Shown here: positions 35,819 through 43,880 of the stretch, piece by piece
Layout of the letters: each line of letters starts with the position of its first letter
How positions within the stretch are numbered: position 1 is the first letter of the stretch
From: CAVSXS01 sp963767715
GTDB lineage: Bacteria > Chloroflexota > Ktedonobacteria > Ktedonobacterales > Ktedonobacteraceae
Length of the DNA: 64,000 nucleotides
Direction: 5' to 3'
Assembly: GCA_963767715.1 (NCBI GenBank)
Contig: CAVYFA010000016.1
Span: 434,001-498,000 of the forward strand
Program-made: the position numbers and the translations under genes
The notes under the pieces: generated by a model
What the model was told of the DNA's origin: nothing
The model's input: the letters and a program-made list of their open reading frames with translations, nothing else
Database searches by the model: none

Positions 35819-37522
35819 TCAAACCCGGCTGCTCTTGCGAACCTGGTTAAGCACAACACCACGTACATCTACACGCAGATGCGACAGCATTCCTAGCGAC
35901 TGGTTGAGTTTGGCTGCGGTTGTGTGTTGGGCATTCACAACCATCAGAATGCTTCCACTCTTACTCGCCAGAATCATCGCCTCACTCGTCGTTAAAACCG
36001 CTGGACTGTCGATGATAACAAAGGCATCCCGGCTCAATCGGTCTATGATGTTTCCCATCCTGGCAGATGAGAGCAATACCGGCGCTGCGTCTACTACTGG
36101 CCCACTCGGCAGGATCGTCAAATTCGGTTCGGGGGTTGGCTGCAAAACATCGCCTAGGGAATCAACAGTCTCCCCGGTCATATCACCGATTTTGTCAGTG
36201 TAGAGAATCGTACTTAGCCCGGTTCGATTAGCCACTCCGAAAATCTTATGAATATGGGGGTTGCGCAGATTCGTGTCGATCAGCACAACTCTGGCGCCGA
36301 TCCTCGCCAGGCCCAGGGCAAGTTGCGAGGCGACTACGGTTTTCCCATCGCCATTTTCCGGGCTGGTAATCAGCAATGACCTGCCATATTCACCAGGTAA
36401 GTTCTGATGATCAATATCACTTTTGAGTAGAGCTCCAAGTGCCATAAACGACTCGGGCAGCTCGAAACGACTGTTAGTTTTCGTCCTGCCATTCATATGC
36501 GCGGTGGAGGAAGCCTGCCTCGTCATCAGGGACATCTGCTGGCTTGTATCTGCATCCTCTATACGTTTATTTTCCTGGGACCCGGAAGACCGTGCCAGCG
36601 TTTTTACTGGCTTGACAGTCACCACGACTCCCCTGCCTGGCTCGTAGCTATTCAACCAGGGCAACTGCTTGATTGTTTCCGGCAACTGCTTGAGGGTAAT
36701 ATATGTGGTAAGCCCGCTCGCCTTATCGACTTTCTCCGGCGTGCGGAGAACATCATCCGTCTGCTCGATAAGGATAACCACAGCGGTTATGCCTATCAGG
36801 CCGATAAGTAGACCTATCAATATTGATATGGGCGCCCCCAGCCCGATTGGCTTTTGTGGGACTTGCGCATCTTGCAATAGCACAACCTGGATACTGGTCA
36901 GATCATTATAGTTAGTGATATCCTGGCTGTATTGTTGTCGTAGGGTATTCAAATTTGCCGTAACCTGGTTAATCTGGGCAGCCTGTTGCGGGGACGCCGG
37001 CTGGCTCTGCAGCGAACTCAGTTCCTGTTCCTGGCTATTTATCTGATTCTGGAGCCTCACTATCTCACTCTGTAAAAACTTTGTGTTCGTGCCATTAATG
37101 ACCGTTCCCTGGAACTGGTTGATCGATAGACTGGCAATTGTTGAAGCCAATCTGGCTGCGCGAACTGGATTGCTGTCGGTTACCTGGATGATCACATACT
37201 GGCTGTTCAGGTCATTTTGGACCGTCACCATCATGGCCAGTTGCGTCTCACTCAGACTCTGATCCCCAATTAACTGCAGCGCTGCCTCTAATATCGGTTG
37301 AGACTGCGGAAAAGAGGTAAAAGCCTTTGCTGCCTGTTGAGCGCCCAGCAACGAATTGTAATCGATGTGGTTGGGCGAATTTACAAAGACGGTCGCCGTT
37401 GCCTGGTATTTTTTCGGCACAAAATGGTTTACCGCCAGACCTACTACCGCACCAAGCAGGGCAGCAAGGACAATCAACCAGATCCACTTCCTGATTATTT
37501 CTATTATTTGACGCGGTTGCAC
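35819..37522 (-). CDS. Wzz-BY-kinase (polysaccharide co-polymerase/tyrosine autokinase)
   Basis: 567 residues. N-terminal membrane helix (WLIVLAALLGAVVGLAV), then the Wzz chain-length domain (KYQATATVFVNSP), a coiled coil around residues 150-220 (QNQINSQEQELSSLQSQP), a second membrane helix (PISILIGLLIGLIGITAVVIL), and a cytoplasmic P-loop kinase: Walker A SPENGDGKTVVASQLA, A' VVLIDTNLRNP (usual form LIDADLR), Walker B FVIIDSPAVL. It governs chain length of exopolysaccharide. The C-terminus (GVVLNQVRKSSRV) has no tyrosine cluster, so classic autophosphorylation at the tail is not possible. I chose GTG 37522 because AAGGAG lies seven bases ahead; a TTG at 37552 would include that site in the coding part. 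Confidence 0.9.
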   Translation of the reverse strand: MQPRQIIEIIRKWIWLIVLAALLGAVVGLAVNHFVPKKYQATATVFVNSPNHIDYNSLLGAQQAAKAFTSFPQSQPILEAALQLIGDQSLSETQLAMMVTVQNDLNSQYVIIQVTDSNPVRAARLASTIASLSINQFQGTVINGTNTKFLQSEIVRLQNQINSQEQELSSLQSQPASPQQAAQINQVTANLNTLRQQYSQDITNYNDLTSIQVVLLQDAQVPQKPIGLGAPISILIGLLIGLIGITAVVILIEQTDDVLRTPEKVDKASGLTTYITLKQLPETIKQLPWLNSYEPGRGVVVTVKPVKTLARSSGSQENKRIEDADTSQQMSLMTRQASSTAHMNGRTKTNSRFELPESFMALGALLKSDIDHQNLPGEYGRSLLITSPENGDGKTVVASQLALGLARIGARVVLIDTNLRNPHIHKIFGVANRTGLSTILYTDKIGDMTGETVDSLGDVLQPTPEPNLTILPSGPVVDAAPVLLSSARMGNIIDRLSRDAFVIIDSPAVLTTSEAMILASKSGSILMVVNAQHTTAAKLNQSLGMLSHLRVDVRGVVLNQVRKSSRV

Positions 37523-37696
37523 TGTATCTCTCCTTGAGTCAAAATCATCCAAGCCTAGCGTACAACTGGTGGGTAGTGAAATGGTTTTTATCAGTGTTGA
37601 GATGGTATAGAGAAGGGTACCGGCAAGTACCTATATTTGTACTCACCTCTGGGCGCTTGCCTTGACAAATTCTTTTCCATTTCTTATGGTTGGTAT

Positions 37697-38809
37697 ATGA
37701 AAAATGACATACGGCCTTCGCCTGAACATAGATCCTTACCCTTCCCATTAACGGGAACGAAAATGAAGCTGCTTTTCGCGTTTCTAGGGCTTATCGTCTC
37801 ATTCTTGATAGTGTTCGTTGTTTTTCTTGTTACGGCTTATCCGGCCTGGCAAAACTCCAACTCACCAAGCAAGACGAGGCACCCGCCGGGTGCTCACTAC
37901 GCTTTGCTCCCCGGCCAGCAGCTCTGGAAGGAAAACGTCTCTTCCTTCCTCTTTGGTACCAATGATACACAGGAGTGGGTGCCCAATAACGTCGAAACCA
38001 GTCACCCCATTCAACAAGCGCTGCAAGATGCCCATTTCTCTCTCATGCGCACCTTCTTTTTTGATCGAAGCCTGCTCGATGGTCATCCAACTTCCGATGC
38101 CGAAATCAATCAACGGCTGCAAACTGTTGAAAATAGCCATATGACCTGCCTGGGTGTCCTCGAACCCATCAATGATGCCGCATTCATCGAGCATGTCGTC
38201 ACCTACGCCGGCAGCCGATGCAATCTCTACGAGATCGGCAACGAACCCGATTATGATAGTATGGAGGCATATATTCTTGCCTGGAATAACCTCGTACCGA
38301 AGCTCAGGAAGATCAACCCAGCCGCGAAATTCATCGGGCCCGTTGTCGCCGATTATACGCAGGTTCAGCCGTTTCTCACTGCCGTGAAGAGGTCGGGAGT
38401 GCTGCCGGATGCCATCTCTTTCCACTGGTACCCCTGTGGATCAGGCGATTCCAGAAGCTCCTGCCTCGCGAAGGCCTCAACCTTTGCTGAGGTGACAACG
38501 CAGGTCAAGACCTGGGTACGCGATACGCTGGGCGTGAACCTGCCCGTGGGCATCACCGAGTGGAACTACAATTCGGATAATCCCCCCGCTGCCTTTGGTT
38601 ATGATCCTGCCTTTATCACCCAGTTCACTACGGCAGCTCTCCATGCCATGATGCAGGCCGGCCTTGATTTTGCCAATCAATTTGATGTTGCCAGTGGTGC
38701 CGGTTCCGGCGGACTGGATATGATTGATACGCACACCGGTAACCCCAAGCCGCAATACGATGCGCTAAAAGAGCTTATCGCCCAGTACAGGCCGGGCGGT
38801 TCCTCCTGA
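37697..38809 (+). CDS. Membrane-anchored glycoside hydrolase-like (clan GH-A) protein
   Basis: 370 residues from the ATG at 37697. One N-terminal hydrophobic helix (LLFAFLGLIVSFLIVFVVFLVTAYP) anchors or exports it. The rest is a TIM-barrel of clan A type: CNLYEIGNEPDYDS carries the acid/base Glu after Asn, and VGITEWNYNSDNP carries the nucleophile Glu. FHWYPCGSG is the usual strand-6 aromatic segment. Likely cleaves or trims the exopolysaccharide made by the flanking genes; exact linkage unknown. Divergent from the BY-kinase. Possible starts at 37697 and 37763 (the latter directly before the anchor). Confidence 0.8.
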   Translation: MKNDIRPSPEHRSLPFPLTGTKMKLLFAFLGLIVSFLIVFVVFLVTAYPAWQNSNSPSKTRHPPGAHYALLPGQQLWKENVSSFLFGTNDTQEWVPNNVETSHPIQQALQDAHFSLMRTFFFDRSLLDGHPTSDAEINQRLQTVENSHMTCLGVLEPINDAAFIEHVVTYAGSRCNLYEIGNEPDYDSMEAYILAWNNLVPKLRKINPAAKFIGPVVADYTQVQPFLTAVKRSGVLPDAISFHWYPCGSGDSRSSCLAKASTFAEVTTQVKTWVRDTLGVNLPVGITEWNYNSDNPPAAFGYDPAFITQFTTAALHAMMQAGLDFANQFDVASGAGSGGLDMIDTHTGNPKPQYDALKELIAQYRPGGSS

Positions 38810-38978
38810 GCAACCCGGCGGCATCACTTTCTGACCCCCTCCTGTTACCGGTAACCATCATTTCTATCTACTCCCCGCGTGAATTATCATGAATTCTACA
38901 CCGGCATCGATATCTCTTCAGCACCATCCTATGCTATGTTTTTTCTAAAAGGGAAAATAGACAGCAGAGGACATTTTA

Positions 38979-40016
38979 ATGATCGAGGCATCATCAACTT
39001 TAGATAACTTTATCAGCCGCCGAGCAACAGAAACATTCTATTATCAGAAGACCTGGCTTGACTTGATTACCAACCTCTATGGATATTCACTGAAACCGCT
39101 TATCGCGACTGACTCAACGGGTCGTATCACCGGCTATCTCCCGTTGTGTTTCATGCAGAGTCCACTCACCGGCAAGCGCCTCGTCAGCCTGCCGTTTTCT
39201 GACCTTTGCCCGCTGCTTGCGGAGGATGAGAGCAGCGCCGGTGAACTGATCGACCAGGCTGTCCATCTGGCACGGCAGGAGAAAGTGCGCTACCTGGAGT
39301 TGCGTACGGGTGCCAATCAGACGCTTGCCAGGCGCAGCGATCTTGTCGAGGCAAATTTGTATGTACGCTGGCTGTTGTCGCTGGCCCCTGACCCGGATGC
39401 GATATGGTCACAGCTACGTAAACCAGTGCAGCACCAGGTGAAGAAATCACAGAAACTCGGCGTTCATATTCGTAGAGCCCAAAATCGGGCGGATGTAGCG
39501 CACTATTATCGGCTGCATCTCCAGACACGTTGTAAGAAGCATGGAATGCCTGCCCAACCACAGCGTTTCTTTTTCGACCTGTGGGATAACTTCGCCGGAA
39601 ATGGAGGAATGCATCTCTTACTTGCGGAATACCAGGAGATGGTTATCGCCGGCATGATCCTGCTTACTTCAGGTACCACCATTCGCTACGCTTACGGCGC
39701 TTCTGACGAGCAGTATCTACGCCTCGCACCCAATAATTTACTCATGTGGTCCGCTATTTCCCTGGGCTGCTCGCTAGGCTGTAGCACTTTTGATCTGGGC
39801 CGAACCTCGTATGATAACGAGGGGCTGATGGAGTTCAAGCGGCGTTGGGGAGCTACCAAAGAACCTCTACCCTACTACTACCATCCGGACACCTCCGGAC
39901 TGGCGGCCACATCTGAAACGAGTTGGAAATATCGCCTCCTCACTTCCTGTTGGAGACGGCTCCCACTCTCGGTAGCGGCTACAGTGGGTGACCGTCTCTA
40001 CAAACACCTGGGCTGA
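38979..40016 (+). CDS. FemAB/GNAT-fold acyltransferase of exopolysaccharide locus
   Basis: 345 residues. Resembles the FemAB-related proteins found in exosortase/exopolysaccharide loci: N-terminal YYQKTWLDLITNLYGYSLKPLIA, LPFSDLCPLLA, LELRTGANQ, then VKKSQKLGVHIRRA, YRLHLQTRCKKHGMPAQPQRFF, and the C-terminal LLMWSAISLGCSLGCSTFDLGRTS with FKRRWGATKEPLPYYYHP. These proteins have two GNAT folds and transfer aminoacyl or acyl groups; substrate not known. ATG with GAGGA upstream. Both neighbours are glycan genes. Confidence 0.88.
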   Translation: MIEASSTLDNFISRRATETFYYQKTWLDLITNLYGYSLKPLIATDSTGRITGYLPLCFMQSPLTGKRLVSLPFSDLCPLLAEDESSAGELIDQAVHLARQEKVRYLELRTGANQTLARRSDLVEANLYVRWLLSLAPDPDAIWSQLRKPVQHQVKKSQKLGVHIRRAQNRADVAHYYRLHLQTRCKKHGMPAQPQRFFFDLWDNFAGNGGMHLLLAEYQEMVIAGMILLTSGTTIRYAYGASDEQYLRLAPNNLLMWSAISLGCSLGCSTFDLGRTSYDNEGLMEFKRRWGATKEPLPYYYHPDTSGLAATSETSWKYRLLTSCWRRLPLSVAATVGDRLYKHLG

Positions 40017-40050
40017 TGCATTATCCTGAGTACCCTGGATATACAGCAGA

Positions 40051-40369
40051 ATGAAACTCTATCCTGGTCATGCAATTCGGCTTCGTTTCTGGATGCCTAT
40101 CATCTTGTTCCTGGCCCTCTCGATGGTCGCATGGTCTGGCTGCCTCGTCAGGCAATTGCCAGTGGGATACGAATCACAACACTACAGCGATAATAGGAAC
40201 CACCGCTGATCCAGAGTTCGTTACAGATGCGTCCTCATTTGACGACAGCACCCCGCTTGCACGAATTGCCGCGGGGAATTTCTCGCCTCGGCCCGGCTCG
40301 CCCTGCACCGGTAAAGGCTCATCGATTACTTCGGTTGCCCGGCTCATTGAAAGCGCGAGCCAACCCTGA
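40051..40369 (+). pseudogene. Remnant of an exported beta-helix-like protein
   Basis: Two scraps in different frames. From 40051 a Met-Lys start and a hydrophobic stretch (FWMPIILFLALSMVAWSGC, signal peptide or lipoprotein style) reaches a stop at 40207-40209. From about 40190 to 40369, one base out of phase, the text TADPEFVTDASSFDDSTPLARI and FSPRPGSPCTGKGSS is like the C-terminal end of parallel beta-helix proteins (pectate lyase-like, where PGSPAIGKG ends a coil). A large internal deletion with frameshift explains this best. Not functional. Confidence 0.55.
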
Positions 40370-40375
40370 CTCGAT

Positions 40376-41389
40376 TTATCGTCCCGCTATGCTCATCGCT
40401 GCGCCCAGGTCGGCCTGGCCCTCCAGCACCTCCTGGGCCCTCGCCAGCACGCGCACCACTTCCAGGCCCACGCCCCCGTTTGCGCGTGGCTGCGTCCCCG
40501 TGCGAATCGCGTTGGCAAAATCTTCACATTCCAGGTGGAGCGGTTCGACCCAATCGATATGCGGGATGGTGATTGCCCCAAAGCGATACGAAACGACCGG
40601 ATCCGCGTCTACATCAGCGCCCTTATTGTAAATTTTGATCATCTCAGAGGGACTCGTATCATCGTAGACGGCCATGCGCCTGTCGCCGATGACGGTCACA
40701 CGACGCACCTTGCAGGGATGCAGCCAGCTCACATGGATATGCGCCGTCATCCCATCCTCGTAGCCGAAATCGAGATGGGCGATATCGTGGATGCGTGTCT
40801 GTAAGTGCGCGTGTGCCTGCACCTTGATCTGAGACGGCGTTCGGCCCAGTACGTATAACAAGATTGAGACATCGTGCGGCGCGAGGTCCCAGATAACATT
40901 GATATCACTGCGGAACAGCCCCAGATTCAATCGCTCAGCCTCGATGCAGTAGATCTTCCCCAGGTCGCCACTCTGTACCAGCTTGCGAAGTTCGTTGACG
41001 CCCGGACTGTACTCAAACGTATGCCCGACCATCAAGACTCGTCGCTGCCTGGCCGCCAGTTGCACCAGCTCTTCCGCCTCGGCCACATTCGCCGTGAGAG
41101 GCTTCTCGACCAGCACGTGTTTGCCGTGAAGTAATGCCTCTTTTGCCAGCGTATAGTGGGTTTTGACGGGCGTAGCGATGATGGCCGCATCGATATCTGA
41201 AGTGAAAAGCTCACTAACATCCGTGGTTGTGCGCAGGCCAGGTCGGCCAATCTTCAATGATGCCAGGCGGTGGTGGTCTGTATCGGCCACCATGGAAACC
41301 GTAGCGTCCGGTAAAGAGTTGATGTTGCGTGCGATCTTTGGCCCCCAGTAGCCCCATCCAGCTATGCCAAACCTCAACTCATGTGTCAT
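40376..41389 (-). CDS. Gfo/Idh/MocA-family sugar oxidoreductase (WlbA-like)
   Basis: 337 residues. Rossmann NAD-binding N-terminus (RFGIAGWGYWGPKIARNIN), conserved EKPLTANVAEAEEL motif with the catalytic-side Lys, then VGHTFEYSPGVNELRKL and the GDLGKIYCIEAERLNLG and WDLAPHDVSILLYVLG signatures. The best family match is to nucleotide-sugar dehydrogenases such as WlbA (oxidation of UDP-GlcNAcA at C3), which lead to 2,3-diamino sugars; the N-acetyltransferase at 12.4 kb could act later in that route. Convergent with the remnant at 40051-40369. RBS before ATG 41389 not strong. Confidence 0.9.
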   Translation of the reverse strand: MTHELRFGIAGWGYWGPKIARNINSLPDATVSMVADTDHHRLASLKIGRPGLRTTTDVSELFTSDIDAAIIATPVKTHYTLAKEALLHGKHVLVEKPLTANVAEAEELVQLAARQRRVLMVGHTFEYSPGVNELRKLVQSGDLGKIYCIEAERLNLGLFRSDINVIWDLAPHDVSILLYVLGRTPSQIKVQAHAHLQTRIHDIAHLDFGYEDGMTAHIHVSWLHPCKVRRVTVIGDRRMAVYDDTSPSEMIKIYNKGADVDADPVVSYRFGAITIPHIDWVEPLHLECEDFANAIRTGTQPRANGGVGLEVVRVLARAQEVLEGQADLGAAMSIAGR

Positions 41390-41724
41390 CGTGCAATCCT
41401 TATACTTTCTAACCGGGATGATTAAGAGGTGAATGAATACTTCCCTGAATCAACATAGCATTCTGAAGTGTTTGATGCATGGCTAGAGCGGTAGAAAACT
41501 GGTTGCACTCATAAGGGCAGGTGTAGAAATAGTGGGAGTAGCGTGCTTCGCGTTGTCAGGACTCCTGCGGCCCATATGCTTTTTTACACCGCGATGTCTA
41601 TGGTCTGGCACAATTTTTAACCATTTCTCCATAAGAATTCTCACCAGATGAATACCTGTATTCGCTATGCTTCTAATCGGGAGAGTGAACTTTCTCAAAT
41701 GTATCGCTGTGCATGGAGGCTTGT
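41390..41724. other. Divergent intergenic region upstream of priming sugar transferase
   Basis: 335 bases between Gfo/Idh (minus) and the sugar transferase (plus). No ORF with a ribosome-binding site. A TTGTCA at 41547-41552 is the best -35-like hexamer but lacks a matching -10. AT-rich last 150 bases fit a promoter zone. GGAGG just before 41725 is the ribosome-binding site of the sugar transferase. No RNA or repeat recognised. Confidence 0.4.
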
Positions 41725-42393
41725 ATGCTTATTGAATTGAGTCCAACTCAACAAACTATAGCTATTGACCCCGCTTATGCCCGTCTCAAACGCCTGTTGG
41801 ATATCGTTATTACATTATTGCTGTTGCCATTTATCGCTATTGTGATGGCGCTGGTTGCGATTGCTATCCGCCTGGACTCTAATGGGCCTATCCTGTTTCG
41901 CCAGAAACGCGTGGGTCTGAACGGCGAGGAATTTGAACTGCTTAAATTTCGCTCGATGTATTCAAATAGCGATGATAGCCTGCACCGTCTGGCAATCGAG
42001 AAATACCTGGCCAACCAAACGCTGAATAATGGACAAGCCGCGTACAAACAGGTTGATGATCCGCGTGTGACCAGAGTCGGCAAATTTATACGCAAGACCA
42101 GCCTCGACGAAATTCCACAATTTCTGAACGTCCTGCGCGGAGATATGTCGCTCGTTGGGCCACGTCCTCCATTGCGCTACGAAGTAGACCAGTATTCGCT
42201 CCATGACACATTGCGCCTGTGTGGCAAGCCTGGATTGACGGGTATCTGGCAGGTCTATGCACGCAGCCAGGTGCCTTTTGCTGAAATGGTGGCGATGGAC
42301 ATCGACTACCTGCAGCGGCAATCCTTGTGGCTGGACCTCAAGCTGATTGTGTTGACCGTACCAGTGATGGTGTTTGGGCGTGGGGGCGCATAG
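41725..42393 (+). CDS. Undecaprenyl-phosphate sugar phosphotransferase (priming, WbaP/WcaJ-type catalytic core)
   Basis: 222 residues. Transfers a sugar-1-phosphate from a nucleotide sugar to undecaprenyl phosphate, the first membrane step of exopolysaccharide units. N-terminal re-entrant hydrophobic helix (LLDIVITLLLLPFIAIVMALVAIAIRL), then GPILFRQKRVGLNGEEFELLKFRSMY, VTRVGKFIRKTSLDEIPQFLNVLRGDMSLVGPRPPL, KPGLTGIWQV and the final LDLKLIVLT. All catalytic segments of the polyisoprenyl-phosphate hexose-1-phosphate transferase family are present; the long N-terminal membrane region of WcaJ is absent. Start ATG 41725 has GGAGG five bases upstream; an ATG at 41713 lies before it. Confidence 0.93.
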   Translation: MLIELSPTQQTIAIDPAYARLKRLLDIVITLLLLPFIAIVMALVAIAIRLDSNGPILFRQKRVGLNGEEFELLKFRSMYSNSDDSLHRLAIEKYLANQTLNNGQAAYKQVDDPRVTRVGKFIRKTSLDEIPQFLNVLRGDMSLVGPRPPLRYEVDQYSLHDTLRLCGKPGLTGIWQVYARSQVPFAEMVAMDIDYLQRQSLWLDLKLIVLTVPVMVFGRGGA

Positions 42394-42396
42394 CCT

Positions 42397-42774
42397 CTAC
42401 GCTCTTTGCCTGTACGCCAGGATGGACTTCAAGAAGGCGCGCAGTTGCAGCGTATGCATATAATAAGGCCGCCCAACAACTTTCCCCTGTTTTTGTCGCT
42501 CTCGCCGTTCAAGACGCGCGAGGAGCAGCCTCATTCTAGCTGAGTCAACCAGAACGGTGAATATCGGGTAGCCCATCAGCCGCCCAAGCGTCTCAACGGG
42601 CTGCCTCTGTTGCTCATCTGAAATCGCTAACGTCAGCGCGTCTCGCGCGGTCCCTACCACGATACATTGATAGCGCAGCATCAGGCTCAGCGGCAGCATA
42701 TGCTCGTAGCGCGTTGGGACTCGACGGATCGATTTAAAGTTTGGCGGCGGCCCTTTATGAATTATGTACGCCAT
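42397..42774 (-). CDS. Small protein related to the GspE/MshE N-terminal domain
   Basis: 125 residues. Central part VLPLSLMLRYQCIVVGTARDALTLAISDEQQRQPVETLGRLMGYPIF matches, in spacing and key residues, the type II secretion ATPase N-terminal domain (LP at start, central LTVA..., LxxxxG). The remainder is basic and leads into YMHTLQLRAFLKSI. There is no ATPase part. Such domains can bind cyclic di-GMP or docking proteins, but here the first MshEN half is missing, so ligand binding is doubtful. Convergent with the sugar transferase, 3 bases apart. A stand-alone regulator is a guess. Confidence 0.55.
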   Translation of the reverse strand: MAYIIHKGPPPNFKSIRRVPTRYEHMLPLSLMLRYQCIVVGTARDALTLAISDEQQRQPVETLGRLMGYPIFTVLVDSARMRLLLARLERRERQKQGKVVGRPYYMHTLQLRAFLKSILAYRQRA

Positions 42775-42902
42775 CTCCATCTCCGGGTGGATTGGTCTTA
42801 CCAGGAGTGTAGCAAATAGGCGTAGTGATGGGATGCCGCTCTAAACGAAGAAGTGGTATATTCTGTGCCTTCGGCGTGAAGATGTCTGCACTAAGTTCTT
42901 GC

Positions 42903-43628
42903 TTATTCTCCTGATGCCGGCGACAGGCCGTTGTTCGACTCCCCAGAGTAACGAATTAAGGTGTAACCAACGCCGGGGACCGTCAAAATATAGTGAGGGT
43001 TACCCGGTTCTGGTTCCACCTTCTGGCGCAGATGGCGGATATGGGCCTTGATGAGGCAGCTATCCCCGTCGTTGCCGAAACCCCAGATATGGGAAACGAT
43101 CTGATCGGCAGTGCAGACATTGTTGGCGTTCACCGCCAGCAGGTGCAGAAGCTTGCTCTCGGTGGGTGTCAGCCGGGCCGTCCTTCCATTAATACTCACC
43201 GAATTATGCAGCGCGTCCACGCGGAGCGGGCCCACTGTAATGATCGATGAAGGGCGCTGCTCCAGCGATGAGCGACCGCGCCGGCTCACTGCACGAATAC
43301 GCGCCAGTATCTGCGATGGGTAGAACGGCTTGCGCAAATAATCATCCGCTCCCGATTCCAGGCAGCGGACTTCATCCTGGACATCCTTGCCATCCGTGAT
43401 AACGAGTACAAGCGCGTCGTGCTTATGTCGCATGTCCCGGCACATTTGCATGGCATCGACATCTTTCAATGTAGTGTCCAGAATAACAAGATCCGGTTTT
43501 TGCTCTTCCCATTCAAGTTTTGCGCGTTCGCCACTGTATGCCCTGTGAACATCATACCCCAGTGTTTTTAACCAGCTCGTGAGCATTTCGACCAGGTCTC
43601 GGTCGCTATCAACGATGAGTAATTTCAT
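42903..43628 (-). CDS. OmpR/PhoB-family response regulator
   Basis: 241 residues. Receiver domain 1-120 with acidic pocket DSDRD, phospho-acceptor Asp in LVILDTTLKD, Thr/Ser position LVLVITDGKD and Lys in DDYLRKPF. Residues 130-230: winged helix TARLTPTESKLLHLLAVNANNVCTADQIVSHIWG and LIKAHIRHLRQKVEPEPGNPHYILTVPGVGYTL. No sensor kinase gene lies next to it (orphan). Promoter with TTGAAA-17-TTTAAT at 43727-43699. The target genes may be the glycan genes nearby but this is not shown. Confidence 0.95.
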   Translation of the reverse strand: MKLLIVDSDRDLVEMLTSWLKTLGYDVHRAYSGERAKLEWEEQKPDLVILDTTLKDVDAMQMCRDMRHKHDALVLVITDGKDVQDEVRCLESGADDYLRKPFYPSQILARIRAVSRRGRSSLEQRPSSIITVGPLRVDALHNSVSINGRTARLTPTESKLLHLLAVNANNVCTADQIVSHIWGFGNDGDSCLIKAHIRHLRQKVEPEPGNPHYILTVPGVGYTLIRYSGESNNGLSPASGE

Positions 43629-43698
43629 GATATGTCCTCACTGTCTAAAAGCAACAAAATATCGCTAGCGAAGTAAGCAATCAGGTAAACCCCCTATG

Positions 43699-43727
43699 AT
43701 TAAAACATACAAATTCAAGAATTTCAA
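43699..43727 (-). promoter_or_regulatory. Putative promoter of the response-regulator gene
   Basis: Minus strand: TTGAAA (43727-43722), 17-base spacer, TTTAAT (43704-43699). Start would be near 43692, about 64 bases before the ATG at 43628. Confidence 0.5.
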
Positions 43728-43823
43728 CTTCTTGACGCAGCAGACTTAAATTGTGCCACAAAGTATCGAGGAAATACAAATCCCCCGATCTTTATAACGA
43801 TACACTGATTTGAAGGAGATTCA

Positions 43824-43853
43824 ATGAACTACTTCACAGTACTAACTGGCTAA
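43824..43853 (+). other. Nine-codon mini-ORF with strong ribosome-binding site
   Basis: AAGGAG, six bases, then ATG and the codons for MNYFTVLTG and TAA. It lies between the response regulator and crotonyl-CoA reductase genes in a non-coding 250-base region, opposite to both. Could be a translated peptide or leader, or an accident; no family known. Confidence 0.25.
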
Positions 43854-43880
43854 CCGAGCATATATACTTCCGTATAGTGA

